A stretch of DNA of 64,000 nt from Ficedula albicollis (lineage: Eukaryota; Chordata; Aves; Passeriformes; Muscicapidae): positions 29,762,901 to 29,826,900 of the forward strand of contig NC_021674.1 of assembly GCF_000247815.1 (NCBI RefSeq), in the 5' to 3' direction. Position numbers and translations under genes: made by a program. Each line of letters opens with the position of its first letter. Within the stretch, counting starts at the first letter, position 1. Below, one piece after another: positions 23,900-35,715 of the stretch. The notes beneath the pieces were generated by a model. That model did no database searches. It was given only the letters and a program-made list of their open reading frames with translations, and was not told the origin of the DNA.

Positions 23900-26800
23900 T
23901 AGGTTAGTTTCCTCAGAACTCCAGAGGCAAACTCAACTCTGCTCCTCTTGTATTTCCCCTGTGTGCTCAAACCCTTCTCCTGTGCCAGGTATGTATAGCA
24001 GAGTCTTCTCTACTGTGCTGGGGCCAGGACTGCGTGGAATGCAAAGAGAAGGGGCAGGAGCAGAGGGTCTGTAAGATCTACTTTTCCTGCTCCCTCTCTC
24101 CTCTCTCAATGATGTTAACTATAGGATCCCAGCTCTGAGGAGTGCTGAGATGTCCCCAATACCTGCCCCAGTTCTGGTCTGCTAGTCTTTACCTTGAGGG
24201 GAGTCAGGGCATCCAGACAAGGTTGGCTTGCTTTCAGGTTGGTTGTAATGTACTGGAAAGCTGAAGCTTTTGTTGTCAGCTGCAGCCATGCTCCAAGCTC
24301 ATGTAGCATGTGAGCAATTTGGAGGAATGGTAACACTTTAGATCTTCAGGAAAATCCTGGAGGAAGATTGTGATGGCTTCACACAAGTTTGTCTTCCTTC
24401 TGAGAGGATGCTAGCTGTAGTTATCCAGGAAGTGCCAGGCAGCAATGAGTGACCCCAGGAACTGAGCCCAAAATAGTTCTCCCCATGGATTCTCTTGAGA
24501 TCCAGCAGCTCTGGATGTTATTGCTATTTGTTCCATGACAGTGTTGCCTTTGGAGTTCAGAACAAAATGTTTCAGTGAGCAATGCATTGAAGGCACAAGG
24601 ATTGAATCTGAGGATATCTTTTGATGTGACATAAAATGAATGACAGCTACTAGCCACAAGAGAGTGTACTGCACAATGTTCTTGTTATGACTGTGGACTA
24701 AAACTTTTGAAGTTTAGAACCTGTCCCAGAATTTCTTCATGATTTCACAAACAAGGATATTTACCACTCTATCTTGCATCACCCCTATACAACCTCTAAT
24801 TCTCAGAACAACAGTACAATATTCCCTGCTGTGCATGGAGTAGCTAACAGAGGAATTCACTGAATCCAGAAAATTATTGAAGGAGTTAACCAAGCCAGTT
24901 AAAAAAAAAAAGAAAAGGAAAAAAAACAAACAGGTGAACTCCACTTTTAATCATAGTGAAGTACTTTTGTCTGGACTAGGTCCAAATGCTAGGTGTAAAG
25001 CCAGCTCTTTGTCTTGAAAGAAAATGGAATAAAATGCTTGGGACTAGTATCTGAGAAGGAGGGCTCAATTTTCAAGTCTTTAGTCTGACTCAGGTAGGGC
25101 AGGCCAGCAGTATGACATGATTGCCACCCACTTAAGGTTCATGGGCAGGCCATTTCAGCCACTCTCAAAGCTGTTCCACTGCTCATAAATTATTAACTTG
25201 GCTGTGAGGTACAGAACTATTAGCTGTCCTCTCCCTTGCTTCATGAATCACTACATGTGTAGATCTTTATGTGGATTTAGTCCTTAGGGAATTACTACAG
25301 CAGGAAGCAAAAGGATATCCAGTTTGGATAGCAGTAGCCAGTGGTGTGTAGAATTGCCATCACAGGTGTCACCGAGTTAGCTTTCATGAGCTTAGATGCT
25401 TGTTGGTTCTCAGGCACTGTAAGAACATCTCAGTGTTAGATAGAGCTCCACTGTGGGACAAGACCTAGCCCTAAGAATGGTAAACATGTTTCCCATGTAA
25501 TGTATGGCAATACTTAGAGACATTTCTGTACCAAAGAGTTGATCATCTGAGCTTGCAAAACAAGCAGAAGCGAAGACAGCAAAGGATTCATACAGAATTA
25601 TCTGACTGGCATTTCCACACAATTCAGCCACGACTTCTTTGGCAAACACCTACCTGCAACTTTTCTGTTTGTATAAACCCAACAGGGACACTTTAAAACA
25701 GCCAGCAGCTAAAGGGCTAGGGAAGTCATTTAGATTAAAGCAATGTATGTTCATATTTCTCTGTGTCTAAAATCAAAGGGTTTAAATCTGTAGGATAGTA
25801 AAAGCCCCAGACTAAATGGAAGTTAATCTTTCTCAGTCTCCTTTGTTAAATGCTTGTGGGGATAGAGAGCCAGTGGTTCGATCTGTTGCCCACTTGTGAG
25901 GGTATGGGGGTTGTGAAAAAGTGATGTTTAGGATCCATTCCTGTGAATGTTAAATAGTTACACCAAGTGGGACCACTTCAGGTGGGGCAGAGCCTTCAAA
26001 TCCTGGCCCCAAATCCCATGTGATCACCTGCTGAGTAGCTAGTAGCACTTTTGAGGTCAAACTAGCCCCTAAATAGGGCATGGAGGCACCTAGAAAACAG
26101 TTGTCACTGGAGAGCTCTGAGGATGCCAGCTACAATGCAGAACTGCAGAGCATAGTTAAGCTCTGCTAAGCTCAGGTTACATCAGACCTGAACGATCTAT
26201 CTGTTTTAAAGGATGTTGCTGTACATACAGCTGGAGCAACTGTGCAATGCCATTACACAAATAAATGACGTGCAGAAATAAAGTCAGCCTGTGGGTGGGT
26301 GAGCAAGTTTCTCACCTATAATCTTCCTCACCGTTTGCTTTGCAATAAAAGGGAGCTGTCAGAGACTGCCAATGGGAGCTGTGTCTCCCAGCCTTGCCCT
26401 CCCTTATCACATTTCTGAGCAAAGCCAGCTGATTAAGCAGCGTCTGGTGTGACTGACCTTGTATCTGAGGTCAGTCAGAGACGTGCAGAGCAACCTGTTG
26501 ATTTGTTGATTCACTCTAACAAACACAGGCAGTAACTTTCAGGTTTGCAGCCCTCGATGCAAACCTCACTCAGATGGGCATGGGTGATTTACTTTAAGTC
26601 CTAGTTTAGACGTCTGATAACTTGCAGTACACTTACAAGTTGCTGTAGCTCAGGACAATTTTAGCCTGAGAAATGGGAGATGACAAAACTGTGCCTGCAC
26701 ACAGACACACACAGGTGTGCACAATATGGTGGGAGCAGGATTTGGAATGCAATAGGATATGTCTATGAGGAGCAGTGAAGTAGAATGGGGGAACATAAGA

Positions 26801-28437
26801 TCATATTGTCAGAACATGTGTTTCTGGAGTAATTCAAACCTTATCAGCACAAGGAAGTATTTGCCAGTGAAACTTCAATTGGTATTGCTGTACCAGGAAA
26901 CCCTTCTAGCAAGTGTAAAGCTCGTATTACTTTCCACAAGGAAATAAAGGCTTATCTTGTTGGAAAAACTGTTGTATTCTGGCCCAACACAGTTAGGCTG
27001 GCAATCTTGGAAGGAGAAGTAAGAGCTCTCTTTATCTTTTCAGTTCTCTCTAAGTCAACTTCAGTCACAAAATGTACTTAATGTTTCTTATTCTATAGCT
27101 CTCAGGAATACCGAGAGAAGTCACTACTTAAGCTTTGTACAGTGCTTTCCAAAAAATCTCTAATGCACTCTGCTGATGCAGTGGTGCACTGTGAGCATGC
27201 TGTGAGCACTCACACAACCCCTTAGACTGCCTGCTGTCTCTAGCTGGTGGCAGCAGTTGGGGAAAATTCGATGTGGTCTGCTTGGCTGCCAGTTACTCAG
27301 AGATAATCTAGTTCCAAAATAGTGAATTTCTACAGAGAAAAAATGTTTAATCACACCCAAAGATTAATTAGCCTCATCAGACTAAGCTCGAGCTAGGGCA
27401 TGTGTCTGTAGGCATGTGGTCCTGTGTGATATGACAGAGGCAGCTTTGGTAAAATCTTTTGGTGTACGAGAAACCCAGGGAATCAGTGTCACTGCACAGA
27501 TACCACAGAACAGTTCCAGTCTTCCTTCTGCTTCCACTGTTCTTTAAAATGCTTAGTTTGCCTGAAAAGAGCACTATAATGTAGCAGACTGATTTCTGAA
27601 AGATCAGGGAAAGAATTAATCTCAGCCAGTATTCGACATCTATAGACAAATTAATCAAAGGACTTCATGATTTATCTGGCCCATTTTTAGGATAAGATGG
27701 ATTTCCCTTAATAGTGTGTCTGTCATTCAGTTGGTTTTACAGGAGGCCCCAGCATTGTGCACATTGAGATGGCAGATGAATCACATCCTAGAGGTCTTTA
27801 CTCACCCTGCACCTAGGCCTCTGAGTAGTCTCCTGTGTGGATCCTAATAAAGCAGTCACTTTTGCTTTTATTTTAGGTCAGTTTCACATTTTGGTATTCA
27901 GGCACTTGGCAGCTGTGTAATGTTTGGTTTGCAAACACTCCCAGGGAAGGGCTCAATCCAAGCCAATTATTTTCTTTACAAAGAGATAAAAACTCAAACA
28001 TTTTTCTTTACTCTCACATTTTGTAAAACGTTTTTTTGTTTTTCTACCCCAAAAAGGCCCAGGATCATTTCCTATACCCTTCATGTATGTAAAGATCTCC
28101 TCTCTCCACACTTTACTCAGGGTTATTGTGTGGCCCTGTGCTCAATTTTTATGGAGGTAGAAGTATATTTAACTCCTCTTTAGCAGCCCAGACATTTTAG
28201 AAGCTGGAAAAGGCATGGGCACATCCACCCTGTGTATCACAGGCACATGCAATAAGGCTGACCTGTTGCTGCCTAAGCTGGTGTGTCTGAATGATGCACA
28301 GCAGCTCTTTGGAGAAGCTGGCTTTGGGTAAAAGCAGCAGATTTCCTAGGAAAGGTGCTCCATTCCAGTGCTGTGCTGCACTGGGACCCTCACACTTGGT
28401 GCTGCTCTGCTGCTGGGTTAGGTATTGCTGTGCCTGT
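23900..28437. other. Intergenic, nothing recognised
   Basis: Mixed-composition non-coding sequence. A-rich low complexity occurs at 24900-24930. All open frames are under 100 codons and show no domain or splice pattern. Confidence 0.45.
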
Positions 28438-28580
28438 GCTTTGCTGGTGATGTAGACACAGCAGCCACCACGTAGCACTGCTGTCACCCCTGCTTTGCTG
28501 CCCTGCAGAGGAGAGTGCTGTTCTGAGGAGCCTCCAAAGAGGAATCACAGGGCGTGTTTAAAGCCAGCGCTGTCTCTGTT

Positions 28581-28588
28581 TATAAAAG
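28581..28588 (+). promoter_or_regulatory. TATA-box-like motif, duplicated at 29762
   Basis: TATAAAAG sits in TGTTTATAAAAGCCAGG and recurs in the 1181-bp duplicate at 29762-29769. No open frame or known gene follows on the + strand, so promoter activity is speculative. Confidence 0.2.
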
Positions 28589-28866
28589 CCAGGTTCTCAC
28601 TTCGGCTGTTTTCCCACTGAGAAGTTCTCCATTAAACTGCCAATCCAGTCTTCATGCTTCCTCCCACTCATGGAAGTCTAGAGATCAAGATAATCTACTT
28701 CCAAGATAATGGAAGAATACTAAATATATGCCAGATACTTGATGGGATAAATGAGCATATTGTGATTAAAGGAAGTGAATCATATCTTCAAACAATGTAA
28801 ATTTGTACAAACTTACCTCAGCCAAGAATGTATGCCCACGGTCATATTTTCAATTGGAATTGAAAG

Positions 28867-29042
28867 TTAACTAATAAATGGGAGGGATTTAGGTAGCAGG
28901 TCAGTCAGGCTTGTCCAGTCTTTCTCATGCTGGAGGCCAGGTAGGAGCTCTGGGCTTTTTCCACTAAAGCTCCAAGTCTCATAGTGGTATCTTTCACATT
29001 CCTGGTGCAGGAGGGACTCCTTTGATTTCCACTTCCACTTTT
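28867..29042 (-). CDS. Candidate terminal exon of an unidentified minus-strand gene (copy 1)
   Basis: On the minus strand the acceptor TGTGTGCAG precedes 2 + 174 bases ending in TAA. The translation runs KWKWKSKESLLHQECERYHY, continues through ETWSFSGKSPELLPG and ends PKSLPFIS. The composition is protein-like, but I do not recognise a family. Joined to the exon at 29123, the frame is kept across the junction (split Glu codon). A second GTAAGT-type donor lies past the stop near 28815, so a spliced 3' UTR or a non-coding transcript is also possible. No function is assigned. Confidence 0.3.
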
Positions 29043-29122
29043 CTGCACACACAGCAGCTGCTGAATGAAGAGAGACTGTCTGTGATGCAAAGCAGGCACT
29101 GAATCTGGACAAGACCACTTAC

Positions 29123-29223
29123 CTGTTTCAAGTAGTTTGGTCAGTCTATGCTGTTGCTCAAGAAGTGTTTCATCTGGGATGTTCACATTCTCATTTGCAC
29201 TAGTTAACCCAAATATAGGGGTG
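29123..29223 (-). CDS. Candidate penultimate exon, coiled-coil-like (copy 1)
   Basis: On the minus strand this stretch encodes STPIFGLTSANENVNIPDET and then LLEQQHRLTKLLET, a short heptad-like helix. It is followed at 29122 by a strong donor (CAG|GTAAGT). The intron to the next exon would be 80 bp, short but acceptable for birds. The acceptor is uncertain: AG at 29224-29225 (used here) or at 29200-29201, giving an exon ending at 29199. Upstream exons were not found. Confidence 0.3.
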
Positions 29224-30047
29224 CTTGTAAGGCAGCCCAAGAGTGGCTTTCAGCTCCTTGATGAGTCCACCTGTTCCCTGAGCAGTTTCTCTTTTTTAAT
29301 CAAATGGTTTTAGATTAAGTATTTATCTGACCATATAATTTGCTACTCTGCTGTTCAGAAGCTGGAACAAACCTGTCTTTTATTTGGTTTCTCCAGTCTC
29401 TCTGAGGGCAGGGATACAAGATAGAGGAGTTTTGATTCTTTCTTAGTTTTTTGTGTTATATATAGAGACTGTTAAAAAGCTTTATTACTCCATATCTTTT
29501 GAGCATAGGCTTTTCTTGCATGGAATAATAAAGAATGAATAGAATAAGCTGCTGGATGACTCCAAATGGATAAGAAAGACAGCAATTCTAGACTACCAGA
29601 GATGGAGAAAGCAGGTGAGCTTTGCTGGTGATGTAGACACAGCAGCCACCACGTAGCACTGCTGTCACCCCTGCTTTGCTGCCCTGCAGAGGAGAGTGCT
29701 GTTCTGAGGAGCCTCCAAAGAGGAATCACAGGGCGTGTTTAAAGCCAGCGCTGTCTCTGTTTATAAAAGCCAGGTTCTCACTTCGGCTGTTTTCCCACTG
29801 AGAAGTTCTCCATTAAACTGCCAATCCAGTCTTCATGCTTCCTCCCACTCATGGAAGTCTAGAGATCAAGATAATCTACTTCCAAGATAATGGAAGAATA
29901 CTAAATATATGCCAGATACTTGATGGGATAAATGAGCATATTGTGATTAAAGGAAGTGAATCATATCTTCAAACAATGTAAATTTGTACAAACTTACCTC
30001 AGCCAAGAATGTATGCCCACGGTCATATTTTCAATTGGAATTGAAAG

Positions 30048-30223
30048 TTAACTAATAAATGGGAGGGATTTAGGTAGCAGGTCAGTCAGGCTTGTCCAGT
30101 CTTTCTCATGCTGGAGGCCAGGTAGGAGCTCTGGGCTTTTTCCACTAAAGCTCCAAGTCTCATAGTGGTATCTTTCACATTCCTGGTGCAGGAGGGACTC
30201 CTTTGATTTCCACTTCCACTTTT
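30048..30223 (-). CDS. Candidate terminal exon, duplicated copy 2
   Basis: Same sequence as the candidate exon at 28867-29042, shifted by 1181 bp, with the same frame, acceptor and stop codon. If the gene is real, this stop would end the protein first in the minus direction and leave the other copy as a spare last exon. Confidence 0.28.
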
Positions 30224-30303
30224 CTGCACACACAGCAGCTGCTGAATGAAGAGAGACTGTCTGTGATGCAAAGCAGGCACTGAATCTGGACAAGACCACT
30301 TAC

Positions 30304-30404
30304 CTGTTTCAAGTAGTTTGGTCAGTCTGTGCTGTTGCTCAAGAAGTGTTTCATCTGGGATGTTCACATTCTCATTTGCACTAGTTAACCCAAATATAGG
30401 GGTG
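30304..30404 (-). CDS. Candidate penultimate exon, duplicated copy 2
   Basis: Duplicate of 29123-29223, including the GTAAGT donor. The single base difference between the duplicates (about 30318) lies in this exon and is synonymous or nearly so by eye (both copies read QQHRLTKLL). Confidence 0.28.
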
Positions 30405-30647
30405 CTTGTAAGGCAGCCCAAGAGTGGCTTTCAGCTCCTTGATGAGTCCACCTGTTCCCTGAGCAGTTTCTCTTTTTTAATCAAATGGTTTTAGATTAAG
30501 TATTTATCTGACCATATAATTTGCTACTCTGCTGTTCAGAAGCTGGAACAAACCTGTCTTTTATTTGGTTTCTCCAGTCTCTCTGAGGGCAGGGATACAA
30601 GATAGAGGAGTTTTGATTCTTTCTTAGTTTTTTGTGTTATATATAGA

Positions 30648-31041
30648 GACTGTTAAAAAGCTTTATTACTCCATATCTTTTGAGCATAGGCTTTTCTTGC
30701 ATGGAATAATAAAGAATGAATAGAATAAGCTGCTGGATGACTCCAAATGGATAAGAAAGACAGCAATTCTAGACTACCAGAGATGGAGAAAGCAGGTGAG
30801 AAGGAATCAGTTCAAAGATAACACTATTAGACGCCAAAAGCGAAGACTGTTAAAAAGCTTTATTACTCCATATCTTTTGAGCATAGGCTTTTCTTGCATG
30901 GAATAATAAAGAATGAATAGAATAAGCTGCTGGATGACTCCAAATGGATAAGAAAGACAGCAATTCTAGACTACCAGAGATGGAGAAAGCAGGTGAGAAG
31001 GAATCAGTTCAAAGATAACACTATTAGATGCCAAAAACGGA
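30648..31041. repeat. Tandem duplication, unit 197 bp
   Basis: GACTGTTAAAAAGCTTTATT begins at 30648 and 30845. The second copy ends near 31041 with about three differences at its end. Its first 150 bases are also the end of the 1181-bp unit, so that stretch occurs three times (29467, 30648, 30845). Confidence 0.93.
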
Positions 31042-34000
31042 TAATGTTATCTGCATAGAATAAGTTGATTTGGCTTTTTGTTTGGTTATGCTGTTTGGGG
31101 GTTTTTTTGTAATAGACGCATTAGATGCTGTCATCTCTTCTATTTTTTTCAGCTAAAATGCTTTCAATCCTTTTCTTTAAAGATCATTTTCTTCACAGTG
31201 TTGGAGAATGCAGAAATCAACATGTTGGGCTTGTTTGATGCTGATGACACACTGAACAGACCTCTGGCATTATGGAAAGTGCCAATTTAATTGGAAAGAT
31301 CTAATTTTCCATTTTCTGTATCTGTGAAATGTGATTTTAAATATAAATGAGAGTCAGACCCAAGGAGATTATCCAGATTTATTAATTTAAATTATCATCA
31401 GTGTCTGAGTGGATGCTCTTGTGTCAGTTTTTAAGTCATTTTTAAGGCAGATAGGTTGGGAAGTAGACAGATAGATGTAGGAGCAGGTTAGTGGGTAGAA
31501 CATGAGCATAGCTCAGAAGTCATGGTTGCCTAAACAGGAGTGCACGAATGGAGGGAGCTGCTGGATGCAGGGATGCATAAACCACTATGGGCAATGGTGG
31601 GTTTAGATCCATCCCCCTTCTCTTGATCAGCCATCAAAATATAGAGCTGTCCCTGGGGCCTGAGATAGGTCCATATCCCTCTACTAAGGTTCCAGCTATG
31701 GAATTGCGGTGAGCTCCCTCACTTGACATGGTGCTGCCTTGGGGAAAGGCCTTTCATTCAGGGCTGCCCAGGCATTACAGATCCACACAGCAGCTGGGTC
31801 CTGAAGGCTGTTTAAGGATGTTTTCTGTAATGAGAATCTGGTAATGAGATTGCAGAGCAGCTACTCAGAGGTGAGGTGAAGTAATGCCTGTGGCAAAGTG
31901 CACTGAGGTTGGTAAGGCAGTGATGAAATCTAACTCACCCTGTCCTCTTGCAGAGTTTACAAATGTTATGAAGTGAAGATGTGTGGCAGTATTTCCCAGC
32001 TTTAAATGATGTAGGTTATCCAGGCTGTAAAATGCTTTGGTTTCCTTTGAATGATTTCTATAACCAGTTACAAATGTGTCTCTTTCCCCATTTACTGTTC
32101 CATTTACTGATGCTGCACTCAGGCCTGCTGTTTTATCCCACTGCCTATTGTTACAGATCCCAATGGCTCTGCAAGAAAGACAAAACACACTGTTTATTGG
32201 AGCAGGCATCTCAGAAGACATTTTTCATTACTTTCAGTATCACTGTTTTCTCCCTCTCTTTATAGATCTTTTTTGATCGAGGTTACCTGACCCAGGCTTT
32301 TCCTTGCCTCTGGTGGGAATTTCATGGTACTCTGGGAAGAGGGGGGGTGCTGGCAAGAGTCAATAGATGCACCAGCTATCTTGCTGTTGTGGAAGTCACC
32401 ATGTACAGAATATGACTGAATACTGAAAATTCAGTTGTTAGTCATTTAAGGTGATTTGTGAATGCTGGCTACGCCTGCTCTTGCATTATCACAGTGCTGC
32501 CTGCAAGACCTGGCCTATGTGGTGTTTTGTATTGTACTATTGTTTGTGAACACTGGGTTATCATGGATTACTTTATTATTCCATGTAATTCATGCACACT
32601 CATGCAGGCAAGCCAGGTATCAATTTGGATCCTATTTTCTGTTATAAAAGCATGCATGCCTTCATGTAAATCTACACTAAAAAAAGCTCCATTCATACAC
32701 TAAATCTCAGTTTTCTCTTTGCCTGCTTTACTTGAGGCAGAACATGTCTTGTGTTAATCTCAGCAATGTGTTGTAGAAAGATGAGTGCAAACCAGTGAAC
32801 TGTGTGGTTGGCTGGTAGTTTAGAGGTCTGGATCTGTTCTCTGTTTTCATTTTGACCTGGTGCTTGACCCTGGGACCTCTCTTTGTTCATCTTGTCTACT
32901 CGGATTGATGGGCTTCACTCAAGTCTGTACTGGATGGAAGTACTCAAGTCAAGGGAACCAGGGTCTCAGGGTAAGTCTGCATTGCAGTTTTAAGCTCTGT
33001 TCCTGCCTGTGCATTTGCCTAAACCCACTACTGTGTCTGCACAAAAATCTTGCTTATGTGGCTTGGATTAAGTGATAAAGCTCAAGCTATTCCCAGCTGC
33101 TAATCAGTGAATTCCTGAGAGTGCCTTTTGTTATGTATTCTTGGCTTGACAAGAACTCTTGGCTAAAATTACTTGTCTCCCAAGGCACCATCCTGTGCCT
33201 GGGGTCACAGGAGCTGCTGGTCCCTCCAAGCAAGTGCCAAGTAAACACAGCAGGCAGCAACATTATTTGTGAGGTGCATACATACATTTCTCTACAAGCA
33301 GTAGAGAAATCTTTGTCTGCAGTTGCAGGCTGCTGTGCCTCACTCCTGTAGCACAGTGAAGCATCCTGGTGTGAGTGACTGCAGGAATTTCAGAGCTGTC
33401 CCCCTCTCCCCTGCCCTCTCACTCCCAGAAGTGGTGGAGGTGCTGCACTAGGTCAGGAGTCCTGCACAGTCCTTCCAAAATGCTCCCATCAGACTGGGAC
33501 CCACCCCACAGTGAGCCTTTTCCTCATTTTTAGCCTATGTCTGCTAACTAACATGAATTACTTCAGCTTTGAATTACTTTAGCAAATAAATGTACTGGTT
33601 TGATATAAAGACCATTTATATCCCAAACTTTGGGATGGCTGAGTATTGCAAAAGTCTTTCACATCCATGACTGATGCTGGTTTGAGTCTCTTTTCTTGGC
33701 AAGGTAGTATAGGAGTTATTCTTTCATCAATTTCTTAACAGTTTGATAGTATTTTAAGAGTATATGATTCACTGCTCTCATTACTAGGCAGTTTTTGTCA
33801 ATAGTCAATAATTATTGTTGGCAAACATCAACTGTTTCAAGTCTGAAAACTAACATTTTTGCTGCCCCCAGTTTCTCAGCTAGTGTATGAGAATACTCAG
33901 TTTGCCTGTGCCAAAACTGTGGTTTTTGATGACAATTTTGCTGTTGAGTTGAGATGTAGGAAGATCCACCTGAACACCCTTGTTTATTCACACATTACTG

Positions 34001-35085
34001 TCTCCTTACACTGCTACACAGGGGCACTGAAAATTCAAGATACAGATCTCATCAGTGATGTGTTCTACCCATGAGACATCTGTTATTCACCAAAGTACTA
34101 TTCACCAAATCACTCTTTTAAAGCTATTTGCCCACTTGATTATAATTTAACCTTTATCTGGGAGTGTGAACCAGGAACCTGGACGATGAACGGATGGTTA
34201 AGGAAAGTAAATGGTGTTTCCTCATTCCTTTCAAGTGGTTGTGCAGAAAATTGGTATTGTAGCTTTTCTTTAGCTTGTGTTCTCATAAGCCCTTCTCCCT
34301 TTCTTGCTCTGAACCACAGTGCATGTTGTACTACCAACACCATTAAAAATTAGATCATCCAAAAGGACTGCTTCTCCAGGAAAGGGTGGACAGCCAAAAT
34401 CCTTTACCTCAGAGTTAACTGGCTCCTGAACTACTTAGAGTGAGGCAAGCTGCAAGAAAGAAACCTACCTAAAAATACCTATGAAACTGCCCATCAGGTG
34501 CCCTTTATTTTGTGGGTGCTTGGAAGAACGAATGGTGCAAAACAAGGTTCAGAAAACCAGATCATGTTAGATGTACCTTGACATCAGTGAGGTTAGACCT
34601 GGCGTTCCTATTTCTTGTGTTTTTCTAGGTCACAGAGGCTTTCATGGCTGTGAAAATCCTCAGATCAGTTCTCTGAATTGTTTGTCATTACATTTATGTG
34701 CAATCTGAGACTTTTGTTAAACTAATTCTCAAGATGCTGAGTATTAATTTAATTTTTTAATTGTCTGTGCTGCAAGTACACATTATTTCCTGGGAGCCTG
34801 GCTATCTGTAAGTGACCTGAAGGCTGCAAAGTCAATATTACAGATAGGAGTAAGACTCAGAAAACCTGTCTCTATGACAGTTCTTCCAGTCTTAAACTAT
34901 TGCTTACTCAGTGATATTTTTTTGTGAATACGTTATCCAGATTTCTTAAAAGACAAATAACATGACAATTAAAAAAAAAAAAAAGCATTTGCCCACTCCC
35001 ATGCCATTTCATTCTGCTTCATAGGCCAGATAAATTTGTAGGCCAGATCAATTCTGATACCCACACAAATCGTTCCTGGGGAGAA
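31042..35085. other. Intergenic, nothing recognised
   Basis: AT-rich sequence with open frames below 120 codons and no recognisable domain. An A run lies at about 34971-34984. Confidence 0.45.
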
Positions 35086-35167
35086 AAACCCTCATTAACC
35101 TCAAATTAGACCCAAATTATGAGATTTTTAGTTATGAACCCTCATTAACCTCAAATTAGACCCAAAT
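35086..35167. repeat. Tandem duplication, unit 50 bp
   Basis: AACCCTCATTAACCTCAAAT-type sequence begins near 35088 and 35138. The second copy lacks about ten internal bases. Confidence 0.88.
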
Positions 35168-35586
35168 TAGTTATGTTTATGTCAGTGAAAGCTAAATTAT
35201 GATCGTGTAATGTTGCAAGTACCTGGCAGAGGGAGGTGAGGTTCACCCAGTTCAGACAAATCTGAACTAAGATGTGTCTAAAAATATTAAAGATACTAAG
35301 TGCCTGTGATAGTTAATGGAGAGAAAAAAGATAAGGCTAGGGCATGATTAATTTAATTCCCAAGTTGTTGATGAAAGGACATCAGATAAATCTGACTATA
35401 AAAGTATCTATTTTCATTAACTATAAAGTGAACTTCGTATGACTACCTTAGACAAAGATTCACATCACAAACGTCTAAAGGTGAGGAGATCCCTCAGAGA
35501 ATGACATCCCACAAATGCAAATGTGAATACAAGTGTGGAGGTGATCCTGCAAAGTGAACTCTGTAGTGCCAGAACCCACAGTCAAG

Positions 35587-35715
35587 AAAGAAATTATTAT
35601 GCTGGGGAAGTCACCACTTGCAAGGCCCACAGTCAAATGCTCCAGTGTGTGAAAGAAATTATTATGCTGGGGAAGTCACCACCTGCAAGGCCCACAGTCA
35701 AATGCTCCAGTGCGC
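35587..35715. repeat. Tandem duplication, unit 65 bp
   Basis: AAAGAAATTATTATGCTGGG begins at 35587 and 35652. The copies differ at a few sites only. Confidence 0.92.

Larger units (their letters stand above)
28438..30800. repeat. Large tandem duplication, unit 1181 bp
   Basis: Copy 1 (28438-29618) and copy 2 (29619-30799/30800) are adjacent and in the same orientation. The only difference I notice is CAGTCTATGC (about 29137) against CAGTCTGTGC (about 30318). The junction at 29619 joins GCAGGTGAG directly to CTTTGCTGGTG. Both copies carry the candidate minus-strand exons and a TATAAAAG motif. Confidence 0.95.
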
